From contig JAGVJN010000035.1 in assembly GCA_020051095.1 (NCBI GenBank), positions 1 to 40,417 of the forward strand: a stretch of 40,417 nucleotides of DNA. The letters run 5' to 3'. This document shows positions 1-8,504 of the stretch, one piece after another (the stretch's first letter is position 1; each line of letters starts with the position of its first letter). Both the position numbers and the translations under genes were made by a program. This stretch comes from Pseudomonadota bacterium. Its GTDB lineage: Bacteria > Pseudomonadota > Gammaproteobacteria > Legionellales > Legionellaceae. Below the pieces are notes generated by a model. The model saw nothing but the letters and a program-made list of their open reading frames with translations. It was not told where the DNA came from and did no database searches.

Positions 1-201
1 AACAACATAATATCACAATAAATCTTCTCGCGGGCGAGGGGGTTCTCTTTGGTTTTGCCAATTTTTCTTATTGAACAAAAATATATCAGGATTCCTCAGC
101 GCTTCGCTGTATGCGGGCTGGATTTTTAGGATTATTCCTCCCTTAGCTTGATGGCTATGGGACTTGGCTCGACCTACGATTGCTCAATTAGCTTGAAAAT
201 G
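1..201. other. Intergenic DNA downstream of rnc with short hairpins
   Basis: I see no gene in this stretch. It contains two short perfect inverted repeats: CTCGC-GG-GCGAG at 27-38 and CAGCG-CTT-CGCTG at 97-109. Either could end or stabilise the rnc transcript, which runs leftward, but neither is followed by a convincing T-run. In many gammaproteobacteria era follows rnc; no era reading frame is visible here, so it is either beyond the left edge or elsewhere. Confidence 0.4.
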
Positions 202-876
202 CTACTTACCTATCAAGGCCAGCATCGCTTTCGCCGCTTTTTGTTCTGCTTTCCGACGAGATGGGCCCACCCCTTCTGTTGAAAGTTGAAGGGATTTTAG
301 TTGGCACTGGACATAAAACTGCTGAGCATGCTCTTCACCAACCGTTTTCACCAGTTGGTAATCGGGCAAGTCCATTCCCTGAGATTGTAGTTTTTCCTGC
401 AAAACACTTTTTGCATCTTTGATATCATTGATTAAAGAGCCATCGTTTAATCGGGATTCAAACAGGAACAAAATCGACTTTTTGCATGCTTCAAAACCAC
501 CATCGAGATAAATAGCAGCAAAAACGGCTTCTAAAGCGTCTGCTAAAATCGACGCTCGACGAAATCCCCCACTCCGTAATTCTCCCTGCCCCATGATTAA
601 ATAATCACCCAGCTTGATTTCTCGCGCTATCTCAGCCAGGGTATCCCCTTTCACCAAATAGGAACGTAGCCGACTTAGAACACCTTCTGCTTGATTCTGG
701 TATCGCTGATAAATAGCTTCAGCAATCACTAGACTTAACACTGAATCACCAAGAAACTCTAGCCGCTCATTATGGGAAGTCGCTGCACTTCGGTGGGTTA
801 ATGCAAGGTTTAGCAAGGCGGCTTGATTGAATTGGTAATTAAGTGATAAACAAAGCTTTTCAACATCAGGGCGCAT
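202..876 (-). CDS. rnc: Ribonuclease III
   Basis: Cytoplasmic double-strand-specific endoribonuclease that processes rRNA precursors and structured mRNAs. The protein is 224 aa, the usual bacterial length. The RNase III signature NERLEFLGD is at residues 37-45. The acidic metal-binding residues are E40, D44, D113 and E116, the latter two in the LADALEAVFAAIYLDGG helix. A double-stranded RNA-binding domain follows from about residue 153 to the C-terminus. The ATG overlaps the end of the upstream DUF4845 gene by 11 bases. Its ribosome-binding site (GAGGT) lies inside that gene, so translation is probably coupled. It is the last gene of lepA-lepB-DUF4845-rnc, a common gammaproteobacterial order. 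Confidence 0.97.
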   Translation of the reverse strand: MRPDVEKLCLSLNYQFNQAALLNLALTHRSAATSHNERLEFLGDSVLSLVIAEAIYQRYQNQAEGVLSRLRSYLVKGDTLAEIAREIKLGDYLIMGQGELRSGGFRRASILADALEAVFAAIYLDGGFEACKKSILFLFESRLNDGSLINDIKDAKSVLQEKLQSQGMDLPDYQLVKTVGEEHAQQFYVQCQLKSLQLSTEGVGPSRRKAEQKAAKAMLALIGK

Positions 877-1255
877 TAATGTTTACCTCTTGTTCAACTT
901 TAAAGTGCACTAATAGACTGATGTTGGCAAACATTTTTTCTTTCACTTCGTAATCAATTTTAATGTTGAAGGTGTTGTAATTTATCGGCTTAATAACAAT
1001 ATTGCTGGGCTTAATTGAAATAACACTATCAATATAAAATTGATTAATCAATATCCGCCGGATTTGGTCAGAGTTATACGACATATCATGGCTAAACCGT
1101 TCTGAGGAAATATTGGTCAAAGCCGATACGGCATTTTTCACCTTATAATTATTATAATAAATGGGTGCAACCTTCATAATAAAAATTGCGAATATAACAA
1201 CCAACGCTGCTGATACTAACATGCCTGTTAACGTCATGCCTTGCATCCGTCTCAT
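866..1255 (-). CDS. DUF4845 family membrane protein
   Basis: A 129-aa protein of unknown function, known only as the small gene found between lepB and rnc in many gammaproteobacteria. The N-terminus (MRRMQGMTLTGML) runs into one hydrophobic segment at about residues 9-31. A soluble beta-rich tail follows, probably periplasmic. The start resembles a type IV pilin or pseudopilin N-terminus, but I see no clear prepilin cleavage motif and do not claim pilin function. It lies in one operon with lepB upstream and overlaps rnc downstream. Family membership is inferred from position, length and topology. Confidence 0.8.
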   Translation of the reverse strand: MRRMQGMTLTGMLVSAALVVIFAIFIMKVAPIYYNNYKVKNAVSALTNISSERFSHDMSYNSDQIRRILINQFYIDSVISIKPSNIVIKPINYNTFNIKIDYEVKEKMFANISLLVHFKVEQEVNINAP

Positions 1256-1319
1256 TTTTCATTCCTTTCAATAAGTTAAAACCATCGGTAAGAGTAACCC
1301 TGGGGCGTGTCCTCATACC

Positions 1320-2072
1320 CTACAGTATAGTTCCTATTCGAGACCAACGTACAGAGCCAGTCTGACCATTCCAACTGAGCCAAACCATCACCGCTTTACC
1401 GCGTAAATAGGATTCTGGTACAAATCCCCAAAATCGGCTATCAGCACTATCATCCCGGTTATCGCCCATCATGAAGTATTGTTTTGGGGGAACAACTAAG
1501 GAAAAATCAGCAGAATATGCTTCAGGATTAAGGTAAATGGCATGTTTAGTGCCCGCCAAATCTTCTTCATATTTTGCGACGGTACGTCCAGAGCTTTCAT
1601 CGGTGGTATATTCAATAAATGTCTGCTTTATTTCTTTGCCATTGATGTAGAGCACTTTATCACGGTACTCCACTTTATCACCCGGCACGCCTATCACGCG
1701 TTTAATAAAATCATAAGTCGGATCAGGCGGCCATCTGAAAACCGCAATTTGTCCGGTTTTAGGTTCGGAAATTGGCAGTATTTTTGTTTCAGAGACTGGC
1801 AACCTCAAACCATAAGAAAACTTGTTCACCACCACGAAATCACCGACTTGTAAAGTGGGCTCTAAGGAGCCTGATGGGATACGGAATGGCTCACCTAAAA
1901 ATGAGCGCAAGATTAAGACAATTAGAAATATTGGGAAAAACCCATGACCAAACTCTAAAATTCTTCCCCGTTTTTGGCCGGCCGGGCGTTTTTTCGCATA
2001 GTAAAAAACCTCCAAGACATACAAAACGCCGGTTAAGATTGTCATGACTAATAAAAATAAGGCAAAACTCAT
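1320..2072 (-). CDS. lepB: Signal peptidase I
   Basis: Inner-membrane peptidase that removes signal peptides from exported proteins. The protein is 250 aa with two N-terminal membrane segments (about residues 2-22 and 44-58). The catalytic domain faces the periplasm. The catalytic serine is S69 in IPSGSLEPTL; most relatives have IPSGSM, so the residue after the serine is Leu here rather than Met. The catalytic lysine is K124 in DFIKRVIGVPGD. The conserved C-terminal box GDNRDDSADSRFWG is present. The gene follows lepA in the same direction, as in E. coli. A strong 24-bp hairpin sits in the gap between them. Confidence 0.97.
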   Translation of the reverse strand: MSFALFLLVMTILTGVLYVLEVFYYAKKRPAGQKRGRILEFGHGFFPIFLIVLILRSFLGEPFRIPSGSLEPTLQVGDFVVVNKFSYGLRLPVSETKILPISEPKTGQIAVFRWPPDPTYDFIKRVIGVPGDKVEYRDKVLYINGKEIKQTFIEYTTDESSGRTVAKYEEDLAGTKHAIYLNPEAYSADFSLVVPPKQYFMMGDNRDDSADSRFWGFVPESYLRGKAVMVWLSWNGQTGSVRWSRIGTIL

Positions 2073-2093
2073 ACGTTAATATCCTTTTTTATT

Positions 2094-2154
2094 AGGGTTT
2101 GTTGATATTTCGTTCCGGGTGGCAAGCAAACGGGACGAAATGTCGACAGACCCT
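2094..2154. repeat. 24-bp inverted repeat filling the lepA-lepB gap
   Basis: The arms are 2094-2117 and 2131-2154, with a 13-base loop. They match at 20 of 24 positions. All four differences are T in the left arm opposite G in the right arm. In plus-strand RNA these would be G-U wobble pairs, giving a full 24-bp stem. In the operon (minus-strand) transcript they would be A-C mismatches. It occupies nearly all the space between the lepA stop and the lepB start. It could be a processing or stability hairpin or a REP-type repeat. Confidence 0.85.
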
Positions 2155-2156
2155 CT

Positions 2157-3980
2157 TTAATTTTTCTTTTTGTGTGTTTGGAACACTGCCATGAAGGCTT
2201 CTTGGGGTATCTCCACGCTACCCACCTGTTTCATTCGCTTTTTACCTGCTTTTTGCTTTTCTAATAATTTGCGTTTACGCGTGACATCTCCCCCATAGCA
2301 TTTCGCTGTCACATTCTTGCGTAATGCTTTGACCGTTTGCCTTGCGATGACATGGTTACCAATAGCAGCCTGGATGGCCACATCAAACATCTGCCTGGGA
2401 ATGAGTTCTTGCATTTTTTCAGCTAATACCTTGCCTCGTTGATAGGCCACATCACGATGGACAATGACCGCCAGAGCATCCACCTTATCGCCATTAATCA
2501 AGATATCCATCTTAACAAGATTTGCCGGCTCAAATTTTAAGAAGTTATAGTCGAGTGAGGCGTATCCTCGGGTGAGTGACTTTAACTTGTCAAAAAAATC
2601 CGAAACCACTTCACTCATGGGTATGTCATAAACGACCGAGACTTGATAGCCACTATAAGTCATGCTGACTTGTGAACCCCGACGTTCAGTACATAAAGAG
2701 ATGACTTGGCCAAGATAATCTTGAGGCACCAAGATATTAGCCCGAACGATGGGTTCATACATCTGTTTGATTTGCGAAGCGCCTGGTAAGTGGGAGGGAT
2801 TATCCACCATTATCATTTCTGACTTCGTGGTTTCAACTTGGTAAATCACTGTTGGCGCAGTCGATATCAAATCCAGGTCATATTCCCTTTCTAAACGTTC
2901 CTGAATGATTTCCATATGCAGCATACCTAAAAAGCCACAGCGAAAACCAAACCCCAGTGCTTCCGATGACTCCGGTTCAAAAAACAACGACGCATCATTT
3001 AAACTCAATTTATTCAAAGCGTCACGAAACGCTTCAAAATCATCCGCACTGATTGGAAATAACCCGGCATATACCTGCGGCTTTACTTTTTGGAATCCAG
3101 GCAATGGGCTTTTGGCTTGATTTTTCTCAAGGGTTAACGTATCACCAACCGGTGCCCCATGGATGTCTTTTATGCCAGCAATCACATAGCCTACTTCACC
3201 TGCTTTTAAAGCGGCTAGTTTATGCCGCTTTGGCGTAAAATACCCGACTTCATCCACTTCATGGCTGCGGCCCGTTGACATCACCCGCATTTTATCGCCT
3301 TTTTGCAGCTGGCCATTGACGATTCTAACCAAGGAAACAACCCCAAGATAACTATCAAACCATGAATCAATAATCAACGCTTGTAACGGCTCTTCAATTT
3401 CACCCTTCGGCGGGGGAATTTTATCAACGATTGCTTGCAAAACTTCGCGTACACCGTCTCCCGTTTTTGCCGACACTTTGAGAGCGTTGCGAGCTTCAAT
3501 GCCAATAATGTTCTCAATTTCATTGCATACCCTCTCAGGCTCAGCTTGGGGTAGGTCTAACTTATTAAGAACCGGGACAACTTCTAATTCTTGCTCAATA
3601 GCAGTGTAACAAACCGCGACCGTTTGCGCTTCCACGCCTTGTGCCGCATCGACTACCAAGATAGCACCTTCACAAGCGGCCAACGAACGGGACACTTCAT
3701 AACTGAAATCAACATGCCCAGGGGTATCAATGAAATTTAATAAATAGGTTTGTCCATTTTCAGCTGTAAAATTAAGGGACACGCTTTGGGCTTTAATGGT
3801 AATACCACGCTCTCTCTCAATATCCATTGAGTCTAAAACCTGCTCTTCCATTTCACGATCTGTCAAGCCCCCGCATATTTGAATAAAGCGGTCAGCCAAG
3901 GTTGATTTACCATGATCAATATGAGCAATGATTGAAAAATTACGGATATGACTTAGATCGCTCAAACTGAATACCTGCAA
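2157..3980 (-). CDS. lepA: Elongation factor 4 (LepA GTPase)
   Basis: Ribosome-associated translational GTPase of the EF-G/LepA family. The G1 motif AHIDHGKST is at residues 19-27. Switch I ([11 protein letters not shown]), G3 (DTPGH) and G4 (NKLD) follow. The LepA-specific C-terminal region with the [19 protein letters not shown] tail is intact. Length is 607 aa from the first possible TTG. A second TTG at 3965, giving [11 protein letters not shown] and 602 aa, is closer to the usual family start and has an AGG 8 bases upstream. I think it is the likelier start. It is the first gene of the operon with lepB and rnc. Confidence 0.96.
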   Translation of the reverse strand: MQVFSLSDLSHIRNFSIIAHIDHGKSTLADRFIQICGGLTDREMEEQVLDSMDIERERGITIKAQSVSLNFTAENGQTYLLNFIDTPGHVDFSYEVSRSLAACEGAILVVDAAQGVEAQTVAVCYTAIEQELEVVPVLNKLDLPQAEPERVCNEIENIIGIEARNALKVSAKTGDGVREVLQAIVDKIPPPKGEIEEPLQALIIDSWFDSYLGVVSLVRIVNGQLQKGDKMRVMSTGRSHEVDEVGYFTPKRHKLAALKAGEVGYVIAGIKDIHGAPVGDTLTLEKNQAKSPLPGFQKVKPQVYAGLFPISADDFEAFRDALNKLSLNDASLFFEPESSEALGFGFRCGFLGMLHMEIIQERLEREYDLDLISTAPTVIYQVETTKSEMIMVDNPSHLPGASQIKQMYEPIVRANILVPQDYLGQVISLCTERRGSQVSMTYSGYQVSVVYDIPMSEVVSDFFDKLKSLTRGYASLDYNFLKFEPANLVKMDILINGDKVDALAVIVHRDVAYQRGKVLAEKMQELIPRQMFDVAIQAAIGNHVIARQTVKALRKNVTAKCYGGDVTRKRKLLEKQKAGKKRMKQVGSVEIPQEAFMAVFQTHKKKN

Positions 3981-4072
3981 AGAAAAAGAGGTGTATTCTA
4001 TCGCAAAAAAGCCGCAGAAAAAAGATGGTCACAAGAGGCATCGAAAATATACACAATTTTGCCATGAAAATC

Positions 4073-4093
4073 GGGGCAATTCACGATTGCCCC
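4073..4093 (-). terminator. Terminator of the permease gene
   Basis: Perfect 8-bp stem GGGGCAAT / ATTGCCCC with a 5-base loop, just after the stop of the minus-strand permease. On the minus strand it is followed by GATTTTC, a short T-run, so it fits a weak rho-independent terminator separating this transcript from lepA. Confidence 0.6.
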
Positions 4094-4105
4094 TATCAAC
4101 AGATC

Positions 4106-5398
4106 TTAACCCAGCAATTTGTATAGAATGGCTGACAATGCCAAAAGGCCAATAATAGTTGTGAATATATCCGCAATCGTTTGTCGATAGGCTTTTAGCC
4201 GCTCTATGCGATACAACGCATGCATTGGCATCAGAAACAAGATGATCGCTATGATGGGCCCACCCAATGTTTCAATCATGCCTAATATTGAAGGATTGAT
4301 GGTAGCAACAATCCAGCATGCCCCCAATATGGATAAATCAATCGATGGCAAAAACGCTTTCTTCAATAAGGGATTGGTAGGATGAACTTCTTTTTGCCAT
4401 AGACCTTTTAAACCTTCTCTTGCGCCTAGATAATGGCCAAAAAACGATTTAGCAATGGCAACAAAAGCGATGATAGGTGCAATTAACGAGATAAAAGGTT
4501 GGTGAAAGTAGTTTGCCAAATACGATAAAATAGAGATATTTTGATGCTTGGCCAACTGCATGTCTTCAGGAGTTAAGGTAAAAACACAGCTAAATACAAA
4601 AAACATTACCGTTGCAATCATCAATAGATGGCTTGTCGCTAATATCTGACAACTTTTTTGATCTGCATCTTTCCCATAGGTTTGCTTTTGTTGTAAAGCA
4701 AACGAGGAAATGATCGGTGAATGATTGAAGGAAAATACCATCACCGGAATCAAAATTGCAATGCTAGACATTGTCGAGGTGGACAGAAGCGATGGCGAAT
4801 TATTCAGTGAATGAATCCAGTACGATAAATTCCATGAAGGAATGAGATAACACGATAGTGCCAATAGTACGATAACAAACGGATAAACAAGCATACTCAT
4901 TGAGCGCAGCACCATCTGTTGACCAAAGACAATGACTAGCATTAAGCCAGTTAATAAACCACCGGATAATAAAGGTCGGGAGATAGGCTGAAAATGAAGT
5001 TGGTTCACCCAAAAACTCTCAGCGGTATTGGTGATTGCCACGCTATACATCAGTAAAATTGGAAAAATGGCAAAGAAATAAAAGAACGTAATCAGAAGGC
5101 CTGAGCGTTGACCATAATATTCTTTTGCGACATCGGTGATATCGCCGTGTTTATTTGGTGATGATAAGACAAATCGGCTAAGACCACGATGGGCATAATA
5201 GGTCATTGGGAAAGCCAAGATCGTCATAATCAATAATGGCAAAAGCCCGTTGATACCCGCATTAATCGGCAGGAATAAGGTGCCGGCTCCTATTGCTGTT
5301 CCATATAAGCTAAGCGTCCATAAGGTATCTTGCTTATTCCACGAGCTATTTAAGGGGGTGTTGCTCTGTTCGAGCGACTCAATAGTTACTTGTGTCAC
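4106..5398 (-). CDS. HAAAP-family amino-acid permease (SdaC/TdcC-like)
   Basis: Predicted inner-membrane amino-acid/proton symporter of the hydroxy/aromatic amino acid permease family. It has about 11 hydrophobic segments. The family's first-helix motif is present as GTAIGAGTLFLPI, and later segments resemble serine/threonine permeases such as SdaC. Substrate cannot be fixed from sequence. I place the start at the GTG at 5398 (430 aa) because AGGAG lies 5 bases upstream. The longer open frame begins at a TTG at 5458 with no ribosome-binding site. A perfect 17-bp palindrome at 5475-5491 lies upstream and may be an operator. It follows a secreted dipeptidase and a secreted protease in the same direction. 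Confidence 0.85.
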   Translation of the reverse strand: MTQVTIESLEQSNTPLNSSWNKQDTLWTLSLYGTAIGAGTLFLPINAGINGLLPLLIMTILAFPMTYYAHRGLSRFVLSSPNKHGDITDVAKEYYGQRSGLLITFFYFFAIFPILLMYSVAITNTAESFWVNQLHFQPISRPLLSGGLLTGLMLVIVFGQQMVLRSMSMLVYPFVIVLLALSCYLIPSWNLSYWIHSLNNSPSLLSTSTMSSIAILIPVMVFSFNHSPIISSFALQQKQTYGKDADQKSCQILATSHLLMIATVMFFVFSCVFTLTPEDMQLAKHQNISILSYLANYFHQPFISLIAPIIAFVAIAKSFFGHYLGAREGLKGLWQKEVHPTNPLLKKAFLPSIDLSILGACWIVATINPSILGMIETLGGPIIAIILFLMPMHALYRIERLKAYRQTIADIFTTIIGLLALSAILYKLLG

Positions 5399-5474
5399 CT
5401 TGACTCCTGAACGACGATCACTGTCATCTATGGTAAAGAAACCAGGCAAAAAAAGCAATAATATTTACCAATCT

Positions 5475-5491
5475 GTAATATTAAATATTAC
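5475..5491. promoter_or_regulatory. Perfect palindrome upstream of the permease
   Basis: GTAATATT-A-AATATTAC is a perfect 17-bp palindrome in the 110-base gap between the vanX-like gene and the permease, about 77 bases before the GTG start. It looks like a dimeric repressor or activator site. The regulator is unknown. It does not have the exact spacing of a TyrR box. Confidence 0.45.
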
Positions 5492-5508
5492 TGTGTAGTA
5501 TTTGGCGT

Positions 5509-6237
5509 TCATCTGACTAAAAAGTCAAAATATTGCCCAGGATAAGGTTCATTAATTAACGTAAAATGCCACCATTCCTTGTGGTAGGGCTTAAATCCTG
5601 CTTGACGCATAATTTTCCGCAGTCGCTTCCGATTCGATAATTGCTCTTTTGATTGTCTAGCATAATGAAAGTGCGCGCTCGGGTCGAGACAGTCAAACCG
5701 TGTGCCCATATTAATTGAATTATCGTTTAGATAAGCCAATGTTGAGTCATAGCAGCGTTTAATGGCCCGGAGATGGGGCTGGTGTTTTGGTTCATTTGCA
5801 AGAATTAATGTTAAATCAACCGTGCTTCCACGGCTATGTCCCGAATAGCGAGCGATATAACCTTTTTGGAATAATTGATTCTTCCTTACGCGTGGGTAAA
5901 AAGCGGGTTGATAAGCATTCGATAGGTGATTTTGACTCCAATGATAGAAATCATCCACGGCCCATTTTGGGCGATAACAATCATACACTTTCAGGCTATA
6001 ACCCATCTTTTTTGCTAGTTTCTGAGCTTTCCGCAAAGCAACTGCTGCCGGCTTTGTTAGAATGCACACACCGGATTGATAACCAGCAATCGGGCGACCA
6101 ACAAAATTGTTGTTGGTCGCATAACGCATATCTTGCTTGATGTCCGGAGCTATGTTCTGCAAATAAACAAAACCTGGGGGAAGAGAAAAGCTTAATTTAG
6201 CAATCGACCACAATAAAAACCATGCGAGTGCGCGCAT
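5509..6237 (-). CDS. Secreted D-alanyl-D-alanine dipeptidase (VanX/DdpX family, M15D)
   Basis: Zinc dipeptidase predicted to hydrolyse D-Ala-D-Ala, releasing D-alanine from peptidoglycan-type dipeptides. The 242-aa protein begins with a hydrophobic signal peptide (about residues 1-19). Zinc ligands fit the family: H134 and D141 in SGHSRGSTVDLTL, and H224 in EWWHF with the catalytic E221. The ATG has GGAGGGG just upstream. It starts 17 bases after the subtilase gene and probably shares its transcript. No vanA/vanH-like genes are nearby, so nutrient scavenging or wall turnover is likelier than glycopeptide resistance. Confidence 0.9.
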   Translation of the reverse strand: MRALAWFLLWSIAKLSFSLPPGFVYLQNIAPDIKQDMRYATNNNFVGRPIAGYQSGVCILTKPAAVALRKAQKLAKKMGYSLKVYDCYRPKWAVDDFYHWSQNHLSNAYQPAFYPRVRKNQLFQKGYIARYSGHSRGSTVDLTLILANEPKHQPHLRAIKRCYDSTLAYLNDNSINMGTRFDCLDPSAHFHYARQSKEQLSNRKRLRKIMRQAGFKPYHKEWWHFTLINEPYPGQYFDFLVR

Positions 6238-6254
6238 TTCCCCTCCTCTATATG

Positions 6255-7850
6255 CTATTCAGAACAGCCTACCCCGTCAAAACCAACAACTTCACAACGT
6301 TGATGGTTTTGTGCGGTGAATTGATAATAGCTACCATTGACCTTGGCATATATTTGACCTTGCTTAGCCTGCCAATTTGGTGCATTTTTCATGGCTGTTT
6401 GAAGTTTTGCCATATCAGACACTGGGCGCCAAGCTGGATCACCTTTTTTCACCGCTTCAGAAGGGATGGAGAAGTGGGTAAAACCTTTACTAACTGCTGA
6501 GATAGCATTGAGTGCATCAATGATGCCGTGCCCACATGGCATCTTCCCTTGGCAAGATTCTGTGACCTTTGATGATGCGCCAAAATCATGTGTTGTGGCA
6601 TAGAGCAATTGCTCAAGCGCAACCACGCTCATTCGCCTTGGGGAAGCAGAATCAACTAAGCCAAACAAGCCCGCAGCATGTGGGGAGGCCATACTGGTTC
6701 CTTGATAGAAATCATACCCCGAACCATAATATCCTTCGCCTGGTTTAACCGTTGATAAGATACCACCATCTGTGCCATATCGCTGATCGCCGCCCGGCGC
6801 TGCGAAGGCAACGGATGGGCCATAGTTTGAAAAATAGGAACGCAAGCCAGATGGGCCAGTGGAAGCCACACGTACCACGCCACTGCATATCGCTGGAGCA
6901 TTAAAATTTTCCCAATGATTATCATTTCCTGCAGCTGCGACAACCACAACACCATGTTGGCGTGCGTAATCTACGGCTTCTTGCAATGCCTGATCACAAT
7001 AGCTTCGTTCTTTGCCGGGATGCTCATCCACACCAAAGCTCATATTAATAACGCGTGCTTTGTGTTTATTCTTTGGTACGCCAGGCACATCAGCACCGGC
7101 CGCCCAATAAATCGCATTGACCACATTACTCTCATAAAACATACCATCGGCAGCGGGTATTTTCACTGGTAAAATTTTCATCGAAGGGCCAACACCCTGC
7201 ATGATATTACCATAACCAGCAATTGTGCCTGCCACATGCGTGCCATGATAGGACTCCGTTTCATCTGCCAAATTCATATCATTGGCGACAAAATTCCAGC
7301 CGTAAATATCACCATTTTCGTCATGAAAAACATTACCCATCAAATCAGGATGGGCCTCAAGGCCTGTATCTAACACAGCAACAACCACTTCTCGTTTCGC
7401 ATTACCCAGCGAATAAGCCCATGCGCCATCCATTTTGCCAGGTGCTGATTCAAGCATCATCCCTTCAGGTGCAGAAAACTCATCCCACTGCAGTTCATGG
7501 CTTAAAACTAACATAGGATCTTGGTAAGATTGTTTTGGTAAAGGCTTAAACTGCCCACGACGGTTTATGACTGCATACTCAATATCGGACCGTTGGTTCA
7601 ATTGGCTAAGCAATGTTTGCTCATCCATTGCTTTAATTCCCTTTTTCTCATGCACGCTCACCTCATAGGTACCTCCCGCCATCGGTTTAACCTCGTTTGC
7701 TGTCAAGCCTAGTGAATTCAAGCTTGAATTGATAGACATTGCCAACGATGGATGGGGGGATTTGAATTTGATAATAAAATTGTGATTTGCATGAGATACA
7801 GGTACTGACGCAGATAGCGTCAATGCAGCCAAAAAAGCATACTTGCGCAT
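6255..7850 (-). CDS. Secreted subtilisin-like serine protease (S8)
   Basis: Exported endopeptidase of 531 aa. The signal peptide is residues 1-21 (ending SHA). An I9-like propeptide spans about 22-100. The catalytic triad is complete: D161 in VLDTG, H202 in HGTHVAG and S386 in GTSMASP. The oxyanion asparagine is N309 in AAAGND. A C-terminal extension of about 80 residues after the catalytic domain contains two cysteines near the end (CEVVGFDGVGC) that may form a disulfide. The start is clear, with AGGAG five bases before the ATG. It heads a set with a D,D-dipeptidase and an amino-acid permease. Confidence 0.95.
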   Translation of the reverse strand: MRKYAFLAALTLSASVPVSHANHNFIIKFKSPHPSLAMSINSSLNSLGLTANEVKPMAGGTYEVSVHEKKGIKAMDEQTLLSQLNQRSDIEYAVINRRGQFKPLPKQSYQDPMLVLSHELQWDEFSAPEGMMLESAPGKMDGAWAYSLGNAKREVVVAVLDTGLEAHPDLMGNVFHDENGDIYGWNFVANDMNLADETESYHGTHVAGTIAGYGNIMQGVGPSMKILPVKIPAADGMFYESNVVNAIYWAAGADVPGVPKNKHKARVINMSFGVDEHPGKERSYCDQALQEAVDYARQHGVVVVAAAGNDNHWENFNAPAICSGVVRVASTGPSGLRSYFSNYGPSVAFAAPGGDQRYGTDGGILSTVKPGEGYYGSGYDFYQGTSMASPHAAGLFGLVDSASPRRMSVVALEQLLYATTHDFGASSKVTESCQGKMPCGHGIIDALNAISAVSKGFTHFSIPSEAVKKGDPAWRPVSDMAKLQTAMKNAPNWQAKQGQIYAKVNGSYYQFTAQNHQRCEVVGFDGVGCSE

Positions 7851-7949
7851 AGAAACTCCTTGTTTGTTTCAAAATCGCAGTATGCCTTAGGTTTGTGGTT
7901 TGCGCAACCGTTGAGGGTTTCTGATCGAGGGACTACCTATAAAAATAAA

Positions 7950-8140
7950 ATCCCTTTTACGTGAACGTTTGCGTTAGCGTCTCCGTTACCGAATTTAATC
8001 TTGTCAACCTGAAATGTCGATATTTAAAAACAGAATAAATAGTTATCGACGAGTTTAAAAAAATTGCTGTTAGAAAACTAACAGAGTCTTATTGCTAGAG
8101 TCATGATCTTTCGGTAACGCAAACGTTCACGTAAAAGGAT
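7950..8140. mobile_element. MITE-like element with 26-bp terminal inverted repeats
   Basis: The left end 7950-7976 and right end 8115-8140 are inverted copies (shared core ACGTGAACGTTTGCGTTA), differing by one inserted C. The match resumes as CCGAA on the left after a 12-base insertion that looks like a local duplication (GCGTTA / CCGTTA). The interior of about 120 bp is AT-rich and has no reading frame. No target duplication is obvious. It accounts for most of the gap between the subtilase and the small lipoprotein gene. Confidence 0.7.
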
Positions 8141-8158
8141 ACTGTCGGCGCTGATTAC

Positions 8159-8332
8159 CTAGTAATAATCAATCTCTGTCATCGTCACATCAACAGGGGC
8201 TTCATCGACAATGACAAACGTTGGGGGTGAAGGGTCAACTGTAACTGTTCGATAAGACACGACTTCACTCGTATAAAGTGTTCCGCACGCGGACAATAAC
8301 AAAGCTAAAGGGACAATTGCAATCCATCTCAT
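8159..8332 (-). CDS. Small lipoprotein, 57 aa
   Basis: Unrecognised short gene. Translation begins MRWIAIVPLALLLSACG: a charged N-terminus, a hydrophobic stretch and a clear lipobox LLSAC with C16 as the lipidation site. The 41-residue mature part is rich in Val, Thr and Pro and ends DVTMTEIDYY, without known motifs. A good ribosome-binding site (AAGGTGG) precedes the ATG. It probably sits at the outer membrane as a small lipoprotein. It lies between the subtilase and the aldolase, with repeats on both sides. The lipobox plus ribosome-binding site make it a likely real gene despite its size. Confidence 0.75.
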   Translation of the reverse strand: MRWIAIVPLALLLSACGTLYTSEVVSYRTVTVDPSPPTFVIVDEAPVDVTMTEIDYY

Positions 8333-8437
8333 AAATCCACCTTTTGATTTTGATTTAATCTAATTGTAGATTATTTGAGCTATATTGCAAATTTAGACCG
8401 TCTCAATGCAATCCTTGCCATTGGACTTAACGTGTAG

Positions 8438-8455
8438 GTCGGGCCTTGGCCCGAC
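8438..8455. repeat. GTCGGGCC / GGCCCGAC hairpin
   Basis: A perfect inverted repeat GTCGGGCC-TT-GGCCCGAC in the gap downstream of the aldolase stop. Hairpins of this type (a GTAGGTCGGGC core) are scattered in many gammaproteobacterial genomes. It may also help end the aldolase transcript. Confidence 0.5.
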
Positions 8456-8504
8456 GGTTCGATAAATAATTCAAAGAAAAGGAACCAGACAATTGTCTCA
8501 ATCA

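Noticed and set aside
5399..5458. Longer N-terminus of the permease from a TTG at 5458
   Set aside because: No ribosome-binding site and unlike the family; the GTG at 5398 has AGGAG at proper distance.
5509..6237. Vancomycin resistance determinant
   Set aside because: VanX homologue only, with an export signal and no vanH/vanA partners; Gram-negative cells rarely need it for resistance.
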